Positions 25,386 through 34,556 of a stretch of DNA of 64,000 nt are shown here, one piece after another. The notes beneath the pieces are model-generated. The model was not told the origin of the DNA and searched no databases. It saw only the letters and a list, made by a program, of their open reading frames with translations. The stretch comes from Lachnospiraceae bacterium (GTDB lineage Bacteria > Bacillota > Clostridia > Lachnospirales > Lachnospiraceae), in contig JAFZGJ010000147.1 in NCBI GenBank assembly GCA_017555455.1, positions 1-64,000 on the forward strand. The letters run 5' to 3'. Position 1 is the stretch's first letter; every line of letters starts with the position of its first letter. A program made the position numbers and the translations under genes.

Positions 25386-25841
25386 CTATTTAATATCAGT
25401 TAGCGTCATAGGGTCAGAAACCCTAAGTACAAAATCAAATGTTATCAACCCTTTCTCCCCTGCAATGCGATATGTCTGTTCGTCCCATTTCTCTGCTATA
25501 CCTATCATCTTAACATTCTTATATTCGTTAAACAATTCTATATCTTTCGCTATAAGAATATCCCCACTTTTGGAGAACATACTATCAAAGAAATCTCTTA
25601 TGTTCTCGTTAGCAGACTCCTCACTTCCCCAATATCCAAGAGATATTTTGTAATCAAAGGGTTTGTAAACAGTCCGTCTATCTATCTCTTCTCCACTATG
25701 CTCCGGATATGATTGTTTATCATACTCTCTGATATGAGGTGTTATCTGAGCAGGAGACTCAAGAAGATGAAAGTCGTACTGTTTCACTAGGTCTATCAAC
25801 TCCCCATTATCTATTTTAATCTTGATTCTACAGTCTCTCAT
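25386..25841 (-). CDS. Distal tail (Dit-like) protein, 151 aa
   Basis: A short beta-rich protein with DFHLLESPAQITPHIREYDK near residue 25 and an ELFNEYKNVKMIGIAEKWDE segment. It lies between the tape measure region and the Tal-like gene, where a Dit protein is expected. It overlaps the upstream lipoprotein-like gene by 4 bp. The assignment is mainly by position and size. Confidence 0.6.
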   Translation of the reverse strand: MRDCRIKIKIDNGELIDLVKQYDFHLLESPAQITPHIREYDKQSYPEHSGEEIDRRTVYKPFDYKISLGYWGSEESANENIRDFFDSMFSKSGDILIAKDIELFNEYKNVKMIGIAEKWDEQTYRIAGEKGLITFDFVLRVSDPMTLTDIK

Positions 25842-26287
25842 AATAATTTCTTTTTTGCAAAGGTAACTAAAAGCACAATGATTATCAATCCAACAAATAT
25901 CTTACCCATCACAATCAAAAAAGACTGCCATTCAGTTAACACATTGACTTCTTGAATATTAGTTTGACTAATATACCTTGTCCGATAGGTAATAGGAATA
26001 AAGGTTTTAACCGGAACCAAAACATTATGTCTATTCCTCAATGTATGATAAAGAGTGCCATCAGCAACAAATGCTTTGCTTTCTGCAATATCGGTGCGTA
26101 ACAAAGATGTATCCGTATCGGGAACTTTGGATTGAATAATACTATCCTTGATTCGCCATAGTATTGTTGTATCTTTAAGAAAGACCGAATCCACCTTAGT
26201 TTCCACTATGCTCTCAGTAATTATCTTAGGGGTGCAACAAGAGGAATAAAGAAGCACCAATAAAAATGTAAAAAATATTTTGTTCAT
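25838..26287 (-). CDS. Putative unimolecular spanin: lipoprotein with C-terminal membrane span (149 aa)
   Basis: I chose ATG 26287 because MNKIFFTFLLVLLYSSCC is a compact lipoprotein signal; 26302 is an in-frame alternative. Cys near residues 17-18 is the lipidation site, although the lipobox (YSSC) is not canonical. A ~95-residue Thr/Ile/Val-rich periplasmic region follows, then a strong C-terminal membrane span (about residues 120-142) and a basic KKKLL end. A lipid anchor at one end and an inner-membrane span at the other is the layout of u-spanins (T1 gp11 type), which fuse inner and outer membranes at lysis. The role is inferred from topology. The location between tape measure and Dit is unusual. 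Confidence 0.6.
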   Translation of the reverse strand: MNKIFFTFLLVLLYSSCCTPKIITESIVETKVDSVFLKDTTILWRIKDSIIQSKVPDTDTSLLRTDIAESKAFVADGTLYHTLRNRHNVLVPVKTFIPITYRTRYISQTNIQEVNVLTEWQSFLIVMGKIFVGLIIIVLLVTFAKKKLL

Positions 26288-26309
26288 AATAATAATGTTC
26301 ATATATTTG
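26279..26309 (+). promoter_or_regulatory. Bacteroidota-type promoter on the plus strand, opposite to the virion operon
   Basis: TTTG (26279-26282), exactly 19 bases, then TATATTTG (26302-26309), a full match to TTTG-N19-TAnnTTTG. No plus-strand gene follows; an intrinsic terminator lies ~45 bases downstream. Confidence 0.6.
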
Positions 26310-26315
26310 CATCGT

Positions 26316-26375
26316 TGTCATATAAATGATTTTAGGTTTTAATAGAGTCGGGGAGCATCTAATGCTCCCTTTTTC
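26316..26375 (+). ncRNA. Candidate ~60-nt small RNA, antisense to the virion operon
   Basis: The predicted transcript starts about 7 bases after the plus-strand promoter and ends at an intrinsic terminator: GGGAGCAT (26351-26358) and ATGCTCCC (26362-26369) with loop CTA, then TTTTTCTTTT. It has no reading frame of useful length. It is antisense to the gap between the 168-residue gene and the spanin-like gene, and the stop codon of the former lies in the hairpin loop. It could control the spanin mRNA leader, which is inference. Confidence 0.5.
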
Positions 26376-26865
26376 TTTTATCCCTAACTTTATAGTTTGT
26401 ACCACCTATGATGCTTATATCCTTATTTCCATAACGATAGACGGTTAATCTTGCTTTGCCTCTAAGTTCAACTTCTATTTGACTATCATCGTAATAATCA
26501 ATCACGCAGTCAGCACCATCTTCTACAATTATCTTACCTATAGAACCTAGCCCGAAATAAAATCTAGAGACTCCTCCTGTAATAACACCCACAGTGCAAT
26601 TATTAAAGATATAACATAACCCATCGGCCCTCATCGTAACATAATCGTCTATATAGACCCCCTTATTTTTAGCTAAGGGGGTTTTGAAATATTTACGCAT
26701 TAAGTCTAAAGATGGAAATCTTCTTTCTAAACACCAATTAGGATTTGTCTTGTAATAGTTTAATAATTCTTCATCAGACCAATTTCGGTTCCATTGCTGA
26801 GTGTGTTCTGCACATAGACCAGCCCTCACTGCAAGTTTTAATAACTCATTACTTAATTTGTTCAT
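26359..26865 (-). CDS. Conserved Bacteroidota phage protein, 168 aa
   Basis: The helical N-terminal half contains WNRNWSDEELLNYYKTNPNW and a 'RRFPSLDLMRKYF' stretch. The C-terminal half is a run of short beta strands (IIVEDGADCVIDYYDDSQIE), like a small beta-helix. I have seen this combination in Bacteroides phages near the tape measure gene, without a known function. It is probably a tail-related protein. Confidence 0.65.
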   Translation of the reverse strand: MNKLSNELLKLAVRAGLCAEHTQQWNRNWSDEELLNYYKTNPNWCLERRFPSLDLMRKYFKTPLAKNKGVYIDDYVTMRADGLCYIFNNCTVGVITGGVSRFYFGLGSIGKIIVEDGADCVIDYYDDSQIEVELRGKARLTVYRYGNKDISIIGGTNYKVRDKRKREH

Positions 26866-26888
26866 ATCTATTGTGTTTATAGTAGTTA

Positions 26889-29800
26889 TTATTGTATTTT
26901 AGTTGCTATAACCTTTCTCGGAGTAGTTCCAATAGGTGTAATAACGCTATCCAACTTATCTTCAATTCTCGACAAAGATAATGCACTTTGCTCAGTATTG
27001 TTCTTTATAGCATCCAAATGTGATACTGCTTGTTGCTGAATAACGAGCAACTGACCAATATTCGCTTGTGAATCTTCAGGAGCAATGTCTGCTACCGGGC
27101 CAAATTTAGATTCTAATAGCAATCGCATAGCAGATACATCATTTTTAATCGCAACTTGATTGTACAAGAGAGAATTGCCAATGCCTGCCACAGTAAGCAT
27201 AGTCTCCTCTGATGCTTGTGACGCACCTTTGGCAATACCAGTCAAATCAGATTCTCCAGAGCCTAATTTATCTCTTAGTTGCAACATATCTGCAAGATGA
27301 GTTAAGTCCTCATCTAAATACTCTATGGCTGCATTACCTAAATTCAAAATAGCTTCCAACTCCTCTGAAGACAAGATACTATCTGAATAAGCATTATCAA
27401 TAGCATCAAAGACTGGTTTTAATCGGTTTTGAACGATTTTCGCCATCATTGAATTTCTAACCATCTCATTCATCATATCCTTAAAACTATCCTTCAAAGC
27501 AGTCATAGTATTGTCAAAAGATAAATAAGCGTCTAACCAAGCATCTGCAAAATCTTTGGCAGCAGATGTTAAATCAGTGCCCGTCATCTCAGATATTATC
27601 TCCTTCTCTAATTCACGAATCTCCTTCTGAGCATCAAGGACCTTATCGGTGTAATCATCTATAGCATCTTCATCGGCCTTCTTACCCTTGCTTTTCTCGG
27701 CTTCTAACTGAGCATTGAATTGGTTAATTTGCTTTTGTAAGTTGTCTATTTGTCTCTTCTGATTATATATCCAATCATTTCCGACCAATTCTTCTTGAAT
27801 CTCTTGTAGTCTCTCATAAGCACGATTTAATTTTGTTAATTCTTTTTCAGCCCCTTCTATGATTTTCTCAGCCTCACGAACATCTTTATTTACAAAATAA
27901 TCTACAAGAGCGAATATTCCACCAAGTGCGACACCGATTGCTAATACCCACCACATTGCAGCTTGTGCTTGATAACCGGCAGCAGTCAAAGCATACATCA
28001 CAGAAGTAAGAGTAGTAACGAGAGTGATAGCAGTAGAAAATCCGTTTCGGAAACTATCAATAATTTCCATAGTGTCATCATCAAAAGTGACACCAAATGC
28101 CTCTGCTAAACTCAATATATTATCTACAAAGTCAACCGTAGACTGCATTGCTCCGGTCAAAGCATCTGCATAATCATTAACAGATTTGTCTGCTCCTCTC
28201 CACGCTTGAAGCCTCTTTTCATTGGCCTCTTCCATTGCCTTTTTATTCTCATCCGTCTGAGATTTTTTGTAATCCTCTTTCGCTTTTCTATAGGCTTCGG
28301 CAGCAGCAAAAAATTCTCCAATCTGTTCAAGCATCATCTGTCCGGGACTTGCTTGACTCTGAGCACTTTCTATCTTTTCTATAAGTTCTAATACTGCCTT
28401 ATAGTCAGATTCAGAGGCCTGTGTTCCCGCATCTGATACTAGCCATTTTTCAAGTTGCTCTTTAATCTTGCCAAGGACTCCGTATGAAACAACATCCAAA
28501 TTAGATAATTCTTTTGCAAACTTCTTTTTAAACTCTTCAAAATCTAATGAGAACAATTCCTCCCCGAATTTTTTATTTATTGCTGTTTTAGCCTGTTCTA
28601 TTATATTATCCCACTCACTTTGGTCCATTTTAGGAGGCTGTACCAATCCTTGAATAATACTCTCTTCAGATTTTTTCTGCGACTCTAGAACGGATTTCTT
28701 AGTAGCATAATCACTATATTCATCAATCAAATCAAACAGCGATTCCATCAAACCTTTGTTATGGTCAATGAATGCGTTCAAAGAGTCTTGAAGGGTTTTG
28801 GCGATGTCTGTTTTGCCTGCCTCTTTTAACTTTTCAACTGCGTCTTGGATTTTATCAATCGAAAGAGTACCATTTTTAATAGCATCTTCGGATATACTTC
28901 CTTCTATGTTGAAATCAACAGTAGATGTCACAGTTTCGTCATTCAAGATGGTGGTTAACTGTGTTGCTAATGAATCACGAATATTTCCATTTTTAACATC
29001 CACCCCGGTAATATCCATAGTGAGTTTAGTCGCTATATCAACATTTCCGGTAGAACCCAATATCTTTTCATAGAAATCAGAACCCAATTCAATTCTATCT
29101 ATTTCATCAGATATTTTCTCTAAGACATTTTTCAGTTTAGTAGTAAGACTATTTATATCTATGTCTCCTATAGCTTTTTTAATAAGTAACGAGAGAGGAT
29201 TATTCTTATCTTCATCACTTAATTCGCCGGCATATTTTTCTACTTCGTCAAGTATCTTTTTTAATCTATCCTTTAATGAGGTTGAATCCAAGAAATCAAT
29301 CTTAAACACATCTTGATATGCTTTTTTAATTTCATCAATAGCTGCATCATCACCCATTATCTTTCTCAAATCTTCATACTCCTTATAAATCTTCTGCACC
29401 ATTTGAAATTCAGCACGAAGTTCTTGCAATTTTGTCCTATTCGCTTTAGATGATGCTTTCTCATCTACCTTGAACTCATAACCAAGTGCCTTGGCTAACT
29501 TTTCTAATGTCTCAATATCTTCTTTAACACGCTTTTTAGTTGAATCATCTGCTTTCAACCCTTTAGTTATCTGGTCCTGTTGTTGCTTTAATTCCTTGTA
29601 TTTCTTTTCAAGATTAGATACATAATCAAAGATACCTTCATCTTCTTTATGATTGAATTTAAGCATCTTCTGATTACCTGCAATAATGTTATCAACAATA
29701 CTCCTCCAACCTGAGCCGACATTTTTAAGTTTATCCAACTCTTCTTGATATTGTCTAGCAAGATTAAACTGCCCGGCATCTTTATAAACCTTAATTATCT

Positions 29801-32800
29801 CTTCCAATTTCTTGACTTTTAAGTCAAGATAATCCGCATTACGCTTGACAGAAATTCCGTTTTGGTCATCAGCGTATGTGGTCTTACGGATATTTTCTTC
29901 TAACTTTGCATACTTTTCATTAATTTCTTCTATCTTTGATGCGTAAGTTGTAGAATACAAAGAGCCTACCATTTTATCTAATTGTTCTGTCTGTCGTGTC
30001 GCATTTGATATTGCCTCTCCATAGTCGGTAAATGACCGAAGAACCGATGAAACTGTATTAATATTTTCTCTAGATATAGATATATCAAGACCTTTTTCAG
30101 TTAAGGCAGAATTAATTAAACCAGCCAGAGTTTCGCCTAACTTGATGCTATTTTCAACCAATTCAGGATTTTCTCTAATTTTTGACAGCATAGAGCTGAT
30201 AATCTCTGAAATTTCTACAGAATCAAAGACACCCGAAATAGATGGTATAGTAAAAACAGGCTTAAAGCGTCTTTCAATTTCCGGATATAGTTCTTGCAGG
30301 CGATTTGTCAAATCAGTTTGAATGGTGTTAATACCAGCACTATAAGCATCAGCCCTAGCCTTTTCCATTAACACATCTTTAACACCACGAACAGAATTGG
30401 CTATTTTATCATAAGAATCAGAAACTTTCAATTGATTAGAAAGGAAATCGCCATACCTACTATTTATCTCATTCACAATATTAGCATATTCCTGAGAACC
30501 TTTGTTAGCGTGTTTTAAGCGAGTCATCAGTCCATCAAAAGCACTTGCAGAAGATTCGGCACTAGCACGAACTTCATCGACACTTTTCTTGATGTTTTTC
30601 ATCATTCTTGTTGCAGGAGACTCATATTTAACGACTGCGTAAATAACTGAACCTAAAGCAGTCAAGGCAGCAATAGCAGCAGTAATAGGGTTCTTCAACA
30701 TAGCAGCCCATAGTTTCCATAAACTACGAGTAAAGACATTTGTCGCAGTATTGGCTTTTAATAGGGCTATAGCATATTTATTATTTGCTCTAATGGCTGA
30801 TTTTAATGTCACAAGAGATTTTCTTCTAGCGACTGTTGCAGCCCTAGTATTTTTAGCTAACACAGTTTCTGCTAAGGCCAACCTAGCATTGGAAGCAGTA
30901 AGTAAGTCTGTGCTTTTATGGGCCAATTTCAACCCAATCTGATATACTCCGATAGTAGATATTAGAGGTAATAGAACATGGCTTAATCCATATAGGTTGC
31001 GAGCAAAAATATTTATAGTCTTACCCATATCCATCAGTAGCTCTCGATTAGCCTGTCCTATCTCATCAGCAGCAAGTTGGAAGTTGTCTCTAACATTCTC
31101 AAATACACCATACAGAGATTCGGCTTGTTTGCGTTGCATTTCGTAGAAAAGACCACCCTCAGATGTCATATCTTTGAATATGTCTGCCACCATTGCAAAT
31201 GGAACCTCTCTATTAGAAATCAAATCAAATACTTCGGATGTAGATACGAATTCTCCTCTTAATGCTGAAAATTTCTTAGCCAATTCATCAACAAGAGTAA
31301 TACCAGCCTCGGTAAACTGTCTTAGTTCTGTTCCTCTCAATACCGATGCAGACTTTACCTGACCAAAAGCCAAGATAAGTCTATCCATACCAACCCCAAG
31401 ACCAGCAGATATATCAGCCAACATATTCATTGTCCCATAAAGTTCCTCATTTTCGATACGATATGCCGACAATTGCTTGGTATATGTAACCAAATCCTTA
31501 GTAGAATAAGGCGATACAACAGAAGTCTTTTTAATCTTTTCAAATAAAGAGTCCGCAAATAAAGCATCTTGTGTCAAGGCTCTTAATGACACTCTCTGCA
31601 ACTCAAATTCTGCTGTAATCTCTTTTATATTTGAGGCAAGTCTATAAGCACCTAACAAACTAAAATAAGCATTGGCAAACTGAGTCAATCCAGTCAGAAC
31701 ACCAGTCTGGCTCCTATAGGCTTGTGTCTGCTGATTGGTTACATTAGTATTTTCCCTTTGAACCCCATTAAGTCTCCTCAATCTATCTTCTAAGGCTTTA
31801 ATATCTTGTTCAATCCTCTTATACTTAGCACTGCCAATAGTTGCCTGACTTAATCTCTGCCTTTGGATGGCCAATCTTTCATTAATTTGAGAGATTGTTC
31901 TTGCTTGTTGAGATAGGATTTGTTGTATTCTCAGACCTTCACTAATCTGTCTTTGTCTAGATGCATATCTTTGATTATTAGAGTCTTGTAATCTTCTATT
32001 TGCCAACTCAGCCTCTGCTTGCAACTGACGCTTCAGGGCTTCGTATTCTGCATTAATTTGCTCTATCTCTTTCTGTTTCTCTGATTGGAGACGCTGACTT
32101 TCTCTATATCTTGCTTCTCCACGAGCGACACTTGCCTCCCAAGCTGCCTTCCTGTTTTGTTCTAATTCTGCCTCTTGTTCCGCAGCTTTCGCACTGCTTT
32201 CCTCCAATACTCTATAGTATTCTCTCATCTGAAGAGTGCTGAAACTTTCTTGCCCCATACCCTGATAAGCATCTCTTCTTAGATTGGTAAAATATTGTTG
32301 GTCTGCCAACTCAGCCTCTGCTTGCAACTGACGCTTCAGGGCAGCATAATCCGCATCTCTTGCCTGAGTCATTTCCTTTTGCAACAAGATAGCCTCAGCC
32401 ATTAAAGCACCATCTCTTTCCCTTACTTGTTGCTCTTCAAGAAGTAATTTTCGTGCCTGTTCTTCAACTGATAGCATCTTAGACTCTTCTTTATATATAT
32501 CCTTCAAACTCCGGCCATAATCCCTTACCTCATCAGCAACCTCTTTATATCTATTGACTAGGGCCTGAGCAGATGCAGTCAATTCATTATTGTTGGCATT
32601 AGAGAACTTCTGTTCTTTAGACATAGCACCCCAAGCAATCTCCAAATCCTTTAATTCTCGTTTCATCGAGTCTAAAGAAGATTGACTACCTCCGGTTTTG
32701 CTAATATCCTTCAATGTCGCTCCATACTCTCTCAATTCAGATTGCAATGATTGATACCTCTTAACCAACTCAGACGCAGTATTCGTAAGAGTCTTGAACA

Positions 32801-33128
32801 TTTGGTCTGAATACTTCTGTTCCCTAGACATTGAGGCCCAAGCATCTTCTAACTCTTTTATCTCTGCTTTAAGAGCCTTTATTGAGTCAGATTCATAATC
32901 TATATCATCTCTATTATATCCAGAGCGAGATACTTTTATCTTTACATCTCCAATCTCATTTATCTGCTTTTTAAGTGCTTCTAATCCCTTTACATCTCCT
33001 ATTCGGATACTGAAAGCACTACTATCTATTGTCTTTTGGATTTGTCCCTCATAGGTTTTCCATTTTTCCTTGAAGTCCGCTATATCCAAATCCAGATTTA
33101 GTCCAAAATCTAAAGATTCTTTGCTCAT
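26889..33128 (-). CDS. Tape measure protein, 2079 aa
   Basis: This is the largest gene of the window. It is strongly helical, with coiled coils over residues ~1-450, a tail-TMP-like block around residues 480-700 (VSLRALTQDALFADSLFEKI; GTELRQFTEAGITLVDELAK), and two hydrophobic segments (AAIAALTALGSVIYAVV; MWWVLAIGVALGGIFALVDY) that may enter the host membrane. The N-terminal coiled coil has an internal duplication (two copies of 'LKDLEIAWGAMSKEQK'-type sequence), and ALKRQLQAEAELA occurs twice. By the 0.15-nm-per-residue rule the tail would be about 310 nm. The start overlaps the chaperone gene by 4 bp. Confidence 0.95.
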   Translation of the reverse strand: MSKESLDFGLNLDLDIADFKEKWKTYEGQIQKTIDSSAFSIRIGDVKGLEALKKQINEIGDVKIKVSRSGYNRDDIDYESDSIKALKAEIKELEDAWASMSREQKYSDQMFKTLTNTASELVKRYQSLQSELREYGATLKDISKTGGSQSSLDSMKRELKDLEIAWGAMSKEQKFSNANNNELTASAQALVNRYKEVADEVRDYGRSLKDIYKEESKMLSVEEQARKLLLEEQQVRERDGALMAEAILLQKEMTQARDADYAALKRQLQAEAELADQQYFTNLRRDAYQGMGQESFSTLQMREYYRVLEESSAKAAEQEAELEQNRKAAWEASVARGEARYRESQRLQSEKQKEIEQINAEYEALKRQLQAEAELANRRLQDSNNQRYASRQRQISEGLRIQQILSQQARTISQINERLAIQRQRLSQATIGSAKYKRIEQDIKALEDRLRRLNGVQRENTNVTNQQTQAYRSQTGVLTGLTQFANAYFSLLGAYRLASNIKEITAEFELQRVSLRALTQDALFADSLFEKIKKTSVVSPYSTKDLVTYTKQLSAYRIENEELYGTMNMLADISAGLGVGMDRLILAFGQVKSASVLRGTELRQFTEAGITLVDELAKKFSALRGEFVSTSEVFDLISNREVPFAMVADIFKDMTSEGGLFYEMQRKQAESLYGVFENVRDNFQLAADEIGQANRELLMDMGKTINIFARNLYGLSHVLLPLISTIGVYQIGLKLAHKSTDLLTASNARLALAETVLAKNTRAATVARRKSLVTLKSAIRANNKYAIALLKANTATNVFTRSLWKLWAAMLKNPITAAIAALTALGSVIYAVVKYESPATRMMKNIKKSVDEVRASAESSASAFDGLMTRLKHANKGSQEYANIVNEINSRYGDFLSNQLKVSDSYDKIANSVRGVKDVLMEKARADAYSAGINTIQTDLTNRLQELYPEIERRFKPVFTIPSISGVFDSVEISEIISSMLSKIRENPELVENSIKLGETLAGLINSALTEKGLDISISRENINTVSSVLRSFTDYGEAISNATRQTEQLDKMVGSLYSTTYASKIEEINEKYAKLEENIRKTTYADDQNGISVKRNADYLDLKVKKLEEIIKVYKDAGQFNLARQYQEELDKLKNVGSGWRSIVDNIIAGNQKMLKFNHKEDEGIFDYVSNLEKKYKELKQQQDQITKGLKADDSTKKRVKEDIETLEKLAKALGYEFKVDEKASSKANRTKLQELRAEFQMVQKIYKEYEDLRKIMGDDAAIDEIKKAYQDVFKIDFLDSTSLKDRLKKILDEVEKYAGELSDEDKNNPLSLLIKKAIGDIDINSLTTKLKNVLEKISDEIDRIELGSDFYEKILGSTGNVDIATKLTMDITGVDVKNGNIRDSLATQLTTILNDETVTSTVDFNIEGSISEDAIKNGTLSIDKIQDAVEKLKEAGKTDIAKTLQDSLNAFIDHNKGLMESLFDLIDEYSDYATKKSVLESQKKSEESIIQGLVQPPKMDQSEWDNIIEQAKTAINKKFGEELFSLDFEEFKKKFAKELSNLDVVSYGVLGKIKEQLEKWLVSDAGTQASESDYKAVLELIEKIESAQSQASPGQMMLEQIGEFFAAAEAYRKAKEDYKKSQTDENKKAMEEANEKRLQAWRGADKSVNDYADALTGAMQSTVDFVDNILSLAEAFGVTFDDDTMEIIDSFRNGFSTAITLVTTLTSVMYALTAAGYQAQAAMWWVLAIGVALGGIFALVDYFVNKDVREAEKIIEGAEKELTKLNRAYERLQEIQEELVGNDWIYNQKRQIDNLQKQINQFNAQLEAEKSKGKKADEDAIDDYTDKVLDAQKEIRELEKEIISEMTGTDLTSAAKDFADAWLDAYLSFDNTMTALKDSFKDMMNEMVRNSMMAKIVQNRLKPVFDAIDNAYSDSILSSEELEAILNLGNAAIEYLDEDLTHLADMLQLRDKLGSGESDLTGIAKGASQASEETMLTVAGIGNSLLYNQVAIKNDVSAMRLLLESKFGPVADIAPEDSQANIGQLLVIQQQAVSHLDAIKNNTEQSALSLSRIEDKLDSVITPIGTTPRKVIATKIQ

Positions 33129-33460
33129 ATATTATCTTCCTTTATAATTGTTCCTGATTTTTCTATATTTTTTCTAATCCTAGCAGCATTTATAGCATCA
33201 ACTTCTTTCTTATACTGACTATATCCGATTCCCGTATTCAACGCTAAATTAATTGCTTTCTCTCTGTTCGTTAAATTGGATTTCTTCTTATTCTTCTTAG
33301 ATGGTGTATCTTGTGGTTTCTTTCCTTTTCGCAAACCTGACTTATCCATTAACATCAGAGTTTGCTTTATTACACTATCTCTATGCCAATAGCACCACTC
33401 AGTATAAAAGTTGACTTGCCCATATAATGCTATGATTATGTCGTTTCTTGCTCCGATTTT
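33125..33460 (-). CDS. Tail assembly chaperone, T part (read by -1 frameshift from the G gene)
   Basis: Upstream of the only ATG (33355) the frame stays open and clearly coding to about 33460: KIGARNDIIIALYGQVNFYT, then EWCYWHRDSVIKQTL. It lies in the -1 frame relative to the upstream gene, whose stop is at 33436-33438. This is the G/GT arrangement of long-tailed phages. The T part (~110 residues, Lys-rich in the middle) would be made only as a fusion and recruits the tape measure protein in related phages. Confidence 0.8.
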   Translation of the reverse strand, partial: KIGARNDIIIALYGQVNFYTEWCYWHRDSVIKQTLMLMDKSGLRKGKKPQDTPSKKNKKKSNLTNREKAINLALNTGIGYSQYKKEVDAINAARIRKNIEKSGTIIKEDNI

Positions 33461-33909
33461 AGTTTTGCTGCGATATTCGTAATAGTCACCTTGGTTATCT
33501 CTGTCTCCATCATCGCAGCTAGGTGGAGAGATGCCAAGTTCTTTGAAAAAAAATTCATATCAGAATTATCTATTATGATACTAATCACATTTAAATAGTC
33601 TTTCTGATTGTACTTTTTATCCAATTTTCGCCATAAAAACCAATGAAATAACTTAATTCTCCAAGGTCTTCTAAGTATTGCTAAAGAAATAATCTTCGGC
33701 ATTAACTTTCTATCCTCATCACTACCTAAAATATCTAATTCATTATCCAGTCGTTTGCTCTGTAGTTGAAATATTAGTCTATTTATCTTCCTCGAAGTCC
33801 AATTAGAAAGCCTCGCTATTTTGTATTTCTTTTTACCTAACTGAAACACTTTTTTCTCATTATCCTCTAGACTCTGCAAGGCTTGGTTTATATCTGCTAT
33901 ATTTTTCAT
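33436..33909 (-). CDS. Tail assembly chaperone, G part (157 aa)
   Basis: I chose ATG 33909 (MKNIADINQALQ). An earlier in-frame ATG (33960) would place an intrinsic terminator inside the gene. The protein is helical with conserved-looking 'KYKIARLSNWTSRKINRLIF' and ends KLKSEQETT. Its position between the major tail protein and the tape measure gene, and the overlapping -1 frame, identify it as the gpG-like chaperone that coats the tape measure during tail assembly. Confidence 0.8.
   Translation of the reverse strand: MKNIADINQALQSLEDNEKKVFQLGKKKYKIARLSNWTSRKINRLIFQLQSKRLDNELDILGSDEDRKLMPKIISLAILRRPWRIKLFHWFLWRKLDKKYNQKDYLNVISIIIDNSDMNFFSKNLASLHLAAMMETEITKVTITNIAAKLKSEQETT
33455..33466 (-). 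other. Probable programmed -1 frameshift site
   Basis: On the minus strand the G frame reads AAA-CTA-AAA-TCG here and the T frame becomes open just before this point. A P-site Lys-tRNA on AAA can re-pair perfectly one base back (A-AAA). A classic XXXYYYZ heptamer is not present, so the exact slip codon is a guess within ~10 bases. The G stop is 17 bases further. Confidence 0.6.
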
Positions 33910-33919
33910 TGTATATGTT

Positions 33920-33955
33920 AAAAAAATAGGGGTGGTATGAATTTCATCCACCCCC
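33920..33955 (-). terminator. Intrinsic terminator/attenuator after the major tail protein gene
   Basis: On the minus strand GGGGTGG and CCACCCC (plus 33949-33955 and 33929-33935) pair around an ATGAAATTCAT inner palindrome, followed by TATTTTTTT. It lies inside the operon, between a gene needed in many copies and the chaperone gene needed in few. Confidence 0.85.
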
Positions 33956-33976
33956 TCCATTAGTTAATAGTGAGAA

Positions 33977-34555
33977 TTATTCTGCGTATTGAATTGCTCC
34001 GGGAACAATCATCAAAGGTTTTAGGTTGTCAGTGTTAATGAACTGAGCATTTACCGAACATTTGATTGCCCAAGCCTTATCTTCCAATGTAAGTGTAGAA
34101 GTGATTTGGCCTTTAGGAGCAAGGATTGTTTTGTCAAGTGTTTGATTAGCAAATCCCACAGGAACCTCTACGATAGGAAGTGTTGTTCCAACACCAATTG
34201 CTGCTGCTCCTGATGATTTAAACCATTCAACAGTGTCTTCTCCAACAGGAATTTCAACACCTTTAAGAAGAAGTTTCAATGTCTCTGCATCAAATTCAAG
34301 AAGAGTAAACTCCCAAGAATATGTACCAGCAGTAGGGATGGTCACTACAGCAGTTCCTTGTTCGTTTCTGATAACTTCGGTAGAAACATCTTCTCCGGTA
34401 AATCCGGTTGAACCTTCTTTAACATTACCGAATGATTTTCCATTTGCAAGAGTAGCAAGGGATGCTTGTGCGTAATCAGTTACTGCATCAAAATAAAACA
34501 TATCACCTTGACCTACGAAAAATTCGCTTACTTTTTTCTTTGTTATTCCAGCCAT
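33977..34555 (-). CDS. Major tail tube protein, 192 aa
   Basis: A Thr/Gly/Val-rich beta protein (VSEFFVGQGDMFYFDAV; GTYSWEFTLLEFDAETLKLL), the size of siphovirus tube proteins. It is placed between the tail terminator-like gene and the G/GT chaperones. A strong terminator follows, as expected for a highly expressed structural gene. Confidence 0.8.
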   Translation of the reverse strand: MAGITKKKVSEFFVGQGDMFYFDAVTDYAQASLATLANGKSFGNVKEGSTGFTGEDVSTEVIRNEQGTAVVTIPTAGTYSWEFTLLEFDAETLKLLLKGVEIPVGEDTVEWFKSSGAAAIGVGTTLPIVEVPVGFANQTLDKTILAPKGQITSTLTLEDKAWAIKCSVNAQFINTDNLKPLMIVPGAIQYAE

Positions 34556-34556
34556 A

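Noticed and set aside
26889..33128. Small plus-strand frames inside the tape measure gene
   Set aside because: They are antisense to a single continuous 2079-codon gene and show no independent coding signal.
33910..33960. Start of the tail chaperone at 33960
   Set aside because: It would translate the stem of an intrinsic terminator; ATG 33909 lies just after the T-run.
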